From positions 1-8,191 of the forward strand of contig CAKUEV010000079.1 in NCBI GenBank assembly GCA_934646845.1: 8,191 nt of DNA. The letters are read 5' to 3'. Of the stretch, positions 1-5,386 are shown piece after piece. Origin of the DNA: an uncultured Slackia sp. (GTDB taxonomy: Bacteria > Actinomycetota > Coriobacteriia > Coriobacteriales > Eggerthellaceae). How positions within the stretch are numbered: the first letter of the stretch is position 1; each line of letters opens with the position of its first letter. The position numbers were made by a program, and so were the translations under genes. Under the pieces are notes generated by a model, which was not told the DNA's origin, made no database searches, and saw only the letters and a list, made by a program, of their open reading frames with translations.

Positions 1-2385
1 CATCATGAGGTCGGCCAGCTCGTCGATGATGATGACGATATACGGCATCTTTTTCGGCCACTCGTCTTCGGGTTTCTCCTCGTCATCGAGCTGTCCGCTT
101 TCAACCTTCTTGTTGTATTGCGAAATATTGCGCACGCCGGCCTTCGACATGACCTTCAGGCGGCGCTCCATTTCAGCGACGCCCCATGACAGAGCGCTCG
201 CCGCCTCCTTGTTTTCGGTAACGACGGGCACGTACAAATGGGGAATGCCGTTGTACGGGGTGAATTCGACGCGCTTCGGGTCGATCATGATGAAACGAAC
301 TTCATCGGGCGTGGCGCGCATAAGAATGGACATGATCATCGCATTAATCGCGACCGACTTGCCCGAACCCGTGGTGCCGCCGATAAGCAGGTGCGGCATT
401 TTCGCAAGATCGACGACGATCGAATGACCCTCGACATCTTTGCCAATAGCCATTTCAAGCGGCGCGCCATGGGCGTCTTTAAGCACGTCGCCCAAAAGCA
501 CGTTCTGTCGCGTGCGGTTCGGCACTTCGATGCCAACATGATTCGTTCCGGGAATCGGCGCGAAAATGCGCACGCCGGGCGCCGCAAGCGCCAAAGCGAT
601 GTCGTCGGTCAGGCTCATAATGCGGCTTACGCGTACGCCCGAGGGCAAATCGACCTTGAACAGCGTGACCGTGGGACCAGCAACCCAGCCAACGACCTGA
701 GCCATGATGCTGAAATCTTCGAGCGTATTTTGCAGTTCTACGGCGAGCGTACGAAGCTCAGCCTCGTCGGCTTCGGTAGCAACTTCAGTATGGTGAATGA
801 GGCCAAACGCCGGCAAGGTGAAATCACCGCGCGTCTCCCCTTCTTTATTGAATGCGGAATTGTCGATCTTCTTGGCCTTGGCCGAGGCCGCTGCACGCGA
901 TTTCGACGCATTGGACGCAGCGGAAACATCGCTCAAGCGACGCGTCATCGGCTTTTCGGCAGCACTCACGTTCGAATCGGCCTGCGAAGCGTTATCAGCC
1001 GCTTCAACATCGTCTTCCCAAGGAAGAGGTTCACGCTTCGATTTCAGCACGCGCGTTTGAGCAGAAGAATCAGACGCGCCGCCCTTGGTCTGCTTTTTCT
1101 TTTGGGAAGACGCCAGCTTCGCGCCAAGAAGCTGGGTGACGGCTTCATCCTCGATGCCACCGAAGGCATCGCGAGCGCACGCGATCGAGGGCGCTCCGCC
1201 CACGCCCGCGGCGGCACCAGCAGCCCCCACCACAGCCCTCGAAGCGGCGCTCGCACCATCTTCGGCGGCGCCAAAAGCATATTCAGCTGGCCAATAGGTA
1301 TCGACCGTTGGGGCGGGAACCTGACCAGGACGACGGCCTTCGAGCAATTGCGTCGAGAGCGACTCGGATGCGCGGCGAGGACGCGAAAGGTCGCGAGGAA
1401 CGTGCACGGGCTCGGCACGACGAATACGTGCTGGCGGCACTTCTCGTTGAGCCTCTTGCGCAGCCTTCGCAGCAGCGGCGGCCTCACGCTCCTTTTTCGT
1501 CATGCCGAAGCCGGCAAGCAAACCGCGCTCTTCGCGACGAGGAGCGGCCGGTTTGGGAGACTCGACCTGGGCCTGAGGATGATCTTCGTCAAGCGCAGCA
1601 TAGGGATTATCGTCCGCATCGACCGCTTCATAAGGAATGCCGGGAAGTTCGTCATCTTCCGCATCGCGTGCCGCACGCAGGCGAGCATTGAATTGAGAGC
1701 CCTTCTGACGAAGCGACTCGAATGCGCCCGTGAGCGAAAAGCCGATAATGACCGCTCCGGCAAGCGCGACGCCAAGGAGGAGCACGATGCTCACGGCTTC
1801 GCCGAACAGCTGCAGAAGCGCCCACGCAATGCCGGAGCCAACGTAACCACCGCGCGAAGCAAGCACGTTCGCATCGAAAAGCACCGCGCCGTTGGTTGAG
1901 GCGCCGGGCGTAAGCAGCGAGAGGGCCGACATGAACGCGAAGAAGAGCATCGCAAGCCCCACGCCCAAGCGAATAGGCAAATCGGCACGGTCAACGCGCA
2001 CAATGAGGCTCGCGCCCACAATAACCAAAATGAACGGCAGCACATACGCGCCAATTCCAAGCGAAAGATGCAACGCGCTCGAAAGAGCACTCGTCAGAAA
2101 GCCGGACGGCTGCAAGACGACGGCCAGGAAAAGCACCACGGCAACCACGGCGACAATAACGCCAGCGATGTCGCGCTTGGTGCGATCGTCGAAAATGCGC
2201 GGCTCGCAATCGAACTCCTCAAAAGAGGCCTCCTCTTCGGCAGCGCGGGCGCGCGCCCTACCGCGAGACGGAGCGTCTTTAAGCGCGACGCGCTCTTCAG
2301 CGTCGTTTTTCCCTTTTTTCCTTTGGGCTGAAGCGCCCTTGGCGCTATTCGATTGTGCGGTGTTCGTCTTTGAACCGCGGGCCAA
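1..2385 (-). CDS. ftsK: DNA translocase FtsK/SpoIIIE, N-terminal part (3' end outside window)
   Basis: This is a membrane-anchored, ATP-driven DNA pump that moves chromosome ends through the closing division septum. I translated 795 uninterrupted codons from the minus strand. The order is: a charged, basic N-terminus (1-75); hydrophobic segments at about 76-92, 108-130, 138-156 and 180-216, matching the four-helix FtsK anchor; a low-complexity Ala/Glu/Arg/Pro linker (about 220-520); then the motor. The motor begins near FTLPAFGLI (522), continues through AGPTVTLFKVDLPSG and IPGTNHVGIEVPN, and carries Walker A GGTTGSGKS at 669-677 and Walker B YIVIIIDE ending at D788-E789. The DNA-translocation C-terminal half and the gamma domain lie outside the window. 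The start is TTG at 2385-2383: an in-frame TGA sits at 2400-2398, AAGGAG lies 7 nt upstream of the TTG, and no nearby ATG or GTG exists in frame. It lies 156 bp downstream of rnj on the same strand. Identity is secure; the exact protein length is unknown. Confidence 0.96.
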   Translation of the reverse strand, partial: MARGSKTNTAQSNSAKGASAQRKKGKNDAEERVALKDAPSRGRARARAAEEEASFEEFDCEPRIFDDRTKRDIAGVIVAVVAVVLFLAVVLQPSGFLTSALSSALHLSLGIGAYVLPFILVIVGASLIVRVDRADLPIRLGVGLAMLFFAFMSALSLLTPGASTNGAVLFDANVLASRGGYVGSGIAWALLQLFGEAVSIVLLLGVALAGAVIIGFSLTGAFESLRQKGSQFNARLRAARDAEDDELPGIPYEAVDADDNPYAALDEDHPQAQVESPKPAAPRREERGLLAGFGMTKKEREAAAAAKAAQEAQREVPPARIRRAEPVHVPRDLSRPRRASESLSTQLLEGRRPGQVPAPTVDTYWPAEYAFGAAEDGASAASRAVVGAAGAAAGVGGAPSIACARDAFGGIEDEAVTQLLGAKLASSQKKKQTKGGASDSSAQTRVLKSKREPLPWEDDVEAADNASQADSNVSAAEKPMTRRLSDVSAASNASKSRAAASAKAKKIDNSAFNKEGETRGDFTLPAFGLIHHTEVATEADEAELRTLAVELQNTLEDFSIMAQVVGWVAGPTVTLFKVDLPSGVRVSRIMSLTDDIALALAAPGVRIFAPIPGTNHVGIEVPNRTRQNVLLGDVLKDAHGAPLEMAIGKDVEGHSIVVDLAKMPHLLIGGTTGSGKSVAINAMIMSILMRATPDEVRFIMIDPKRVEFTPYNGIPHLYVPVVTENKEAASALSWGVAEMERRLKVMSKAGVRNISQYNKKVESGQLDDEEKPEDEWPKKMPYIVIIIDELADLMM

Positions 2386-2398
2386 TGGCGTGCTCCTT
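2383..2398 (-). promoter_or_regulatory. ftsK: ftsK ribosome binding site with TTG start
   Basis: On the minus strand AAGGAG (2398-2393) is followed after 7 nt by TTG (2385-2383). The in-frame TGA at 2400-2398 overlaps the Shine-Dalgarno and rules out any earlier start, so the site fixes the N-terminus. Confidence 0.8.
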
Positions 2399-2434
2399 CA
2401 AATACTGCGTTTACGATGCATATAAATTCGGCAG

Positions 2435-2467
2435 CGGCCGAGTTGCCTAAAAGGGGCAACCCGGCCG
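2435..2467 (-). promoter_or_regulatory. Leader hairpin upstream of ftsK
   Basis: CGGCCG-A-GTTGCC (2435-2447) pairs with GGCAAC-C-CGGCCG (2455-2467), giving 12 base pairs with one internal mismatch and a 7-nt loop. It lies 50 nt before the ftsK start in the rnj-ftsK gap. In the minus-strand transcript no U-run follows, so it is not a canonical intrinsic terminator. The right arm overlaps a smaller hairpin, TCGGC-CGCT-GCCGA (2441-2428), followed by ATTTAT, which could compete with it. It may modulate read-through or translation, or stabilise an mRNA end; the function is inferred. Confidence 0.5.
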
Positions 2468-2505
2468 AAAAGTTCATACGGCTTGCACTGACATGCGAAA
2501 CCTGA

Positions 2506-2511
2506 ATTATA
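2506..2511 (-). promoter_or_regulatory. Candidate -10 element for ftsK
   Basis: The minus strand reads TATAAT at 2511-2506, a perfect -10 hexamer, about 120 nt upstream of the ftsK TTG. The position 17 bp upstream reads GCGGAA, a poor -35. The element could give ftsK its own transcript in addition to read-through from rnj. This is a weak call based on one hexamer. Confidence 0.35.
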
Positions 2512-2516
2512 GCGTA

Positions 2517-2534
2517 GCGGAATGTTCATTCCGC
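2517..2534. promoter_or_regulatory. 18-bp palindrome between rnj stop and ftsK -10
   Basis: GCGGAAT (2517-2523) and ATTCCGC (2528-2534) form a perfect 7-bp inverted repeat around 4 nt. It starts 8 bp past the rnj stop codon and lies just upstream of the TATAAT at 2511-2506, where a -35 would sit. It could be an operator for ftsK or a short 3' hairpin for the rnj transcript. No T-run follows on the minus strand, so termination is unlikely. Confidence 0.4.
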
Positions 2535-2541
2535 GAAACGT

Positions 2542-4605
2542 TTATACCTCGATAATCGTCGCAATGACCATGGGACGCTGCTTCGTGCGATCCCACAGAA
2601 GCGAGTGCAGTGAATCGCGGCACGCCTTCTCGAGGTCTTTGCCCTTCACGCCACGTTCCACGCTGCGACGCAGGGTGCACTTGACGCCGTCGGTCGCCTC
2701 GCGACGAAGCTCGGCGACGTCGCCGCCCGTGATGCCGTGCATCTCGACGCGCACATTGCCCAAAATCTGGTGGCGCTTGTGGTCGACGGCGGCGCAAATG
2801 CAGGCGAAGCCGCAATTGGAAAGCGTCGTGCGCTCATCGAGCACGTCTTTCGAGGTGTCGCCCACCGAAAGGCCGTCAACATAGACGATGCCGTTTTCGA
2901 CAGGCTCTCCGAATTTCACGACGCCGTTCGTCATCTCGAGCGTGTCGCCGTTCTCGCACATAAAAATATGGCTCGGATCAACGCCCGTGGCTTGAGCGAG
3001 GTTCGCGTGAGCGCGAAGATGCATCGATTCGCCATGCACCGGCATGAAGTACTTCGGCTGCACGATGGAAAGCACGAGCTTGAGCTCTTCGGCGCTCGCA
3101 TGGCCCGAAACGTGAACCATAGCGCGATGCTTGTCCCATACATCGCAACCGATTTTCGAAAGCTGGTTCACGATGCGCGTGACGGCCTTCTCGTTGCCAG
3201 GAACAGGCGTCGCGGAAATGATGACCGTATCGCCTTCGTCGATTTGAATGGTTTTATGCTCGCCGTTCGCGATACGAGCAAGCGCCGAAAGCGGCTCACC
3301 CTGGCTGCCCGTGCACATAATGACGACCTTCTCGGGCGGAATGCCCTTCAGGTCATAGGCATCGATAAGATCGACGTCTTGGATCTTCAGGTAGCCCAAA
3401 CGACGCGCGATATCGGTGTTTTGGATCATCGAACGGCCCGTGACCACGACCTTGCGGCCAGACGCGACAGCCGCATCGGCGATCTGCTGCAGGCGGTGAA
3501 TATGGCTTGCAAAGCTCGCGATAATGACGCGGCCCTTGGCGTTCTCGATAATGGGACGCAACGCCTTGCCAACTTCAGCCTCAGAAGGCGTGAAATTCGG
3601 GTTCGTGGCGTTCGTCGAATCGCTCATCATGAGGTCGACGCCCATTTTCGAGAAACGCGCGAGTGCTCCGAAGTCGGTGCGAACGCCGTCAATCGGGCTC
3701 TGGTCGAGCTTGAAGTCGCCCGTATGCAGCACATTGCCGGCCGGGGACTGGAAGAACACGCCGAGCGCGCCCGGGATGGAGTGGTTCACCGCGAAGAAGT
3801 CGACCACGAAATTGCCGATCTTCATCTCGTCGCCAGGATTGACCTCGCACAGCTTCGCCTTGATGCGATGCTCTTTGAATTTGCCCTCGATAAGGCCGAG
3901 CGTCATCTTCGTGCCGTAAATCGGAACCTTCTTGGTGAGGTCCTTCATGAGGTACGGCAAGCTACCCGTATGGTCTTCATGGCCGTGGGTAATGATGATG
4001 CCGCGAAGCTTATGCTCATTCTCGAGCACATACGTGTAGTCGGGAAGAATAAGGTCGATGCCCGGATGGTCATCGTCGGGGAACATGAGGCCGGCGTCAT
4101 CGAGGATCATGTCGTCGCCGCACTCGATGACGGTCATGTTCTTGCCAATGCCGTCGAGGCCGCCAAGCGGAATGATCTTCAACGTCACATCGGGGTTGTT
4201 CTTCACCGCACGGCGAGAATTGTTGCCAGAACGAGGCTTGCGCGTGCGCGGTTTGTTGAACGATTCGGGCTCAAGCTCAGAGCCCGGCGTAAGCTGCGGG
4301 CGCTTATGCTCGAGCGAGACGTGCTTGGTGCGCGTCGTGGAACGACGGCGATTCCCATTCGAAGCCTTCGATGACGGCTCGGCCTGGTTGGCAGAGGCGG
4401 CCTTGGCGTCTTGCTGGTTGCCGTTTTGTGCGGCGTCTTTCTTAGGACCGCGGCCACGGCCCCCGCGCGAACCACGAGAGCGGCTGCGGGTTTTCGAGCC
4501 GTCGGTACCTTCAGCGCCGTTTTTTGCCGCAGACGACTTGGCAGCAGCAATGGCACCGCCAAGCGTGCCGGAAGACTGCTCCGGCGAGTTCTGTTCGTTA
4601 GTCAA
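2542..4605 (-). CDS. rnj: Ribonuclease J (metallo-beta-lactamase/beta-CASP RNase)
   Basis: RNase J is a cytoplasmic zinc-dependent RNase with 5'-3' exonuclease and endonuclease activity, used in mRNA decay and RNA maturation. The 687-residue product begins with about 138 residues of disordered, basic sequence rich in Arg, Gly, Ser and Asn (SRSRGSRGGRGRGPKK near 41-56). The enzyme core follows: LKIIPLGGLDGIGKNM (142-157), the metal motif HGHEDH (207-212), H274, HTGDFK (294-299), SDSTNA (328-333), the beta-CASP segment with FASHIHR (365-371), HVSGHAS (498-504) and PVHGE (522-526), then a C-terminal domain. The core matches the usual length of about 550 residues; the N-terminal extension resembles those of actinobacterial RNase J. 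The start is TTG at 4605-4603: an in-frame TGA lies two codons upstream, and the nearby ATG at 4612 opens only ATG AAA CTT GAC TAA. The GGLDGIGKNM motif has Gly where many relatives have Glu (GEIGKNM). ftsK lies downstream on the same strand. Confidence 0.96.
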   Translation of the reverse strand: MTNEQNSPEQSSGTLGGAIAAAKSSAAKNGAEGTDGSKTRSRSRGSRGGRGRGPKKDAAQNGNQQDAKAASANQAEPSSKASNGNRRRSTTRTKHVSLEHKRPQLTPGSELEPESFNKPRTRKPRSGNNSRRAVKNNPDVTLKIIPLGGLDGIGKNMTVIECGDDMILDDAGLMFPDDDHPGIDLILPDYTYVLENEHKLRGIIITHGHEDHTGSLPYLMKDLTKKVPIYGTKMTLGLIEGKFKEHRIKAKLCEVNPGDEMKIGNFVVDFFAVNHSIPGALGVFFQSPAGNVLHTGDFKLDQSPIDGVRTDFGALARFSKMGVDLMMSDSTNATNPNFTPSEAEVGKALRPIIENAKGRVIIASFASHIHRLQQIADAAVASGRKVVVTGRSMIQNTDIARRLGYLKIQDVDLIDAYDLKGIPPEKVVIMCTGSQGEPLSALARIANGEHKTIQIDEGDTVIISATPVPGNEKAVTRIVNQLSKIGCDVWDKHRAMVHVSGHASAEELKLVLSIVQPKYFMPVHGESMHLRAHANLAQATGVDPSHIFMCENGDTLEMTNGVVKFGEPVENGIVYVDGLSVGDTSKDVLDERTTLSNCGFACICAAVDHKRHQILGNVRVEMHGITGGDVAELRREATDGVKCTLRRSVERGVKGKDLEKACRDSLHSLLWDRTKQRPMVIATIIEV

Positions 4606-4621
4606 GTTTCATTCGCTCCTT
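4603..4621 (-). promoter_or_regulatory. rnj: rnj ribosome binding site with TTG start
   Basis: On the minus strand AAGGAG (4621-4616) precedes TTG (4605-4603) by 10 nt. Between them an out-of-frame ATG (4612-4610) opens a four-codon ORF that ends in TAA overlapping the rnj start region. In-frame TGA at 4611-4609 excludes a longer RNase J. Confidence 0.7.
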
Positions 4622-4630
4622 AAGCATAGT

Positions 4631-4671
4631 GAAACGCGCATAGTGGCGACCTTAAAGTCACACGGCGTTTC
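4631..4671 (-). promoter_or_regulatory. Hairpin in rnj leader just upstream of the RBS
   Basis: GAAACGC (4631-4637) is the reverse complement of GCGTTTC (4665-4671). Inside, short GTG/CAC and GAC/GTC pairings around a TTTAAG loop can extend the stem. It ends 9 nt before the AAGGAG of rnj, so it would sit directly ahead of the ribosome site in any longer leader. A regulatory role is inferred. Confidence 0.4.
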
Positions 4672-4812
4672 GATATTCCAATGAACACATCGCCCGGCAG
4701 CACCAACGCGCGCCAGCGCAATGCAACATCCATACAAGAGAACGCAGTGTGCGTTCGAAGACCAACCGCCTATCGCATAATGCGAGCCGCAGAAAAATGG
4801 CAGTTTGGCCAG

Positions 4813-4832
4813 ACGTCCACTAAAACGGACGT
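4813..4832 (-). promoter_or_regulatory. Small hairpin in presumed rnj leader
   Basis: ACGTCC (4813-4818) pairs with GGACGT (4827-4832) around an 8-nt loop. It lies about 20 nt downstream of the candidate rnj -10 and so near the expected 5' end of the transcript. It could protect that end or serve as an operator; it may also be chance. Confidence 0.3.
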
Positions 4833-4848
4833 AAATCAACAATGTGTT

Positions 4849-4878
4849 ATTGTACGCCAAAGGTATAACTGCCGCCAA
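4849..4878 (-). promoter_or_regulatory. Candidate rnj promoter
   Basis: The minus strand has TTGGCG (4878-4873), an 18-bp spacer and TACAAT (4854-4849), a fair match to a housekeeping sigma factor promoter. A transcript from it would carry a leader of about 235 nt before the rnj TTG. No better promoter was seen between the repeats and the gene. It is a pattern match only. Confidence 0.4.
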
Positions 4879-4928
4879 ATCGAGGGTTGGACGATGCGAA
4901 GAAATGGTGAATTGAGACGAATCGTAGC

Positions 4929-5088
4929 TTTGGCGACGGCGCTCGGGAAGGCTTGCGCGAGACCACGGTTCGCTACCGTTCGCCTTTGACTCACTATGCG
5001 CTCACCTCGCTGCGTTCAACTTTTGATGAAACCCTCATTTGAACGCAGAGGGTCTCGCGCAAGCCTTCCCGAGCGCCGTCGTCAAAAA
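4929..5088 (-). repeat. Structured palindromic repeat, copy 1
   Basis: The ends form a long inverted repeat: 4929-4964 pairs with 5051-5086 over 36 bp with a single mismatch (4933/5082), including an unbroken 30-bp core (4935-4964 with 5051-5080). Weaker pairing (ATTGA..ACGAATC) extends it to 4911 and 5106. The 86-nt centre carries two nested hairpins: a 10-bp stem, CTGCGTTCAA (5010-5019) with TTGAACGCAG (5039-5048), and a 5-bp stem, ACGGT (4965-4969) with ACCGT (4975-4979). Read on the minus strand it begins TTTTTGAC. It shares that start, a GCGCATAG block and the small hairpin with copy 2, which is in the opposite orientation. No T-run follows on either strand, so it is not a standard terminator. 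It has no coding content. It is likely a MITE-like or structured-RNA repeat. Confidence 0.75.
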
Positions 5089-5170
5089 GGGCGAGATTCG
5101 TTCAATGGGAGACCTGGACGAGGATTTCGATTGCAAATCGGCTTATTCTTGTGGTCATGCTTTCTGCCGG

Positions 5171-5322
5171 TTTTTGACCGTGCGCCGCCAATAGCGACCG
5201 TCTGAGTTCACTCGCGCACTTCATTTCATAGCTAAACGAAGCCAGGCGTGCGCATAGCGCAGTGGCCGAAGGGCATAAGGCGGTAGCGAGCCGTGGCCAC
5301 ATGCAGCGTCGCACGGTCAAAA
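5171..5322 (+). repeat. Structured palindromic repeat, copy 2 (diverged)
   Basis: TTTTGACCGTGCG (5172-5184) is the perfect reverse complement of CGCACGGTCAAAA (5310-5322), framing about 150 bp. Inside are GCGCAC (5214-5219) with GTGCGC (5248-5253), and GTGGCC (5262-5267) with GGCCAC (5295-5300) enclosing a CGGT-AGCGA-GCCG hairpin (5281-5292). Compared with copy 1 read on the minus strand, it shares the TTTTTGAC start, a TTTCAT segment, GCGCATAG (5250-5257) and CGGTAGCGAGCCGTGG (5281-5296; 15 of 16 identical). The length (152 against 160) and element order agree. The arms differ in sequence but both pair, which suggests selection on, or recent mobility of, a fold. Confidence 0.6.
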
Positions 5323-5346
5323 CTTTATGGTGCAGGAAGAATACGA

Positions 5347-5372
5347 AACGACCCCGCAGAGGCGGGGTCGTT
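5347..5372 (-). terminator. Terminator of the NSS transporter gene
   Basis: An 11-bp perfect stem (AACGACCCCGC with GCGGGGTCGTT) around a 4-nt loop begins 14 bp past the transporter stop. On the minus strand it is followed by TCGTATTCTT, a poor U-tract, so termination may be less efficient or aided by Rho. The GC-rich stem and its position make the call. Confidence 0.75.
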
Positions 5373-5386
5373 AGATGCGGAAGTTT

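Larger units (their letters stand above)
4606..5386. other. Intergenic region without a credible protein gene
   Basis: This 781-bp gap separates the NSS transporter terminator side from rnj. Short ORFs occur on both strands (for example plus 4681-4989 and minus 5102-5320), but they lack recognisable motifs and supporting start signals, and they run across inverted repeats. What can be seen is the NSS terminator, two related structured repeats, a candidate rnj promoter and two hairpins in the presumed rnj leader. I saw no tRNA, rRNA or CRISPR structure. Confidence 0.7.

Noticed and set aside
238..1899. 553-codon plus-strand ORF antisense to ftsK
   Set aside because: Its protein is Arg/His-rich with no recognisable domain, while the opposite strand carries continuous FtsK sequence with Walker motifs. 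It is a codon-bias shadow.
2737..4374. 545-codon plus-strand ORF antisense to rnj
   Set aside because: It lies wholly within a clear RNase J gene and its translation has unnatural composition and no motifs.
4681..4989. Possible 102-codon plus-strand gene in the intergenic region
   Set aside because: There is no Shine-Dalgarno-like site at its start, no motif, and its 3' end runs into the stem of repeat copy 1.
4929..5086. The long inverted repeat as a transcription terminator
   Set aside because: No T-run follows the stem on either strand, and the NSS gene already has a terminator at 5347-5372.
4911..5106. Repeat copy 1 as 6S RNA, tmRNA or an attachment site
   Set aside because: The near-perfect 36-bp stem is unlike 6S RNA, there is no tRNA-like end or tag ORF for tmRNA, and there is no integrase or tRNA for an attachment site.
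5102..5320. Possible 72-codon minus-strand gene
   Set aside because: It overlaps repeat copy 2 almost entirely, so the ORF is better explained by the structured repeat.
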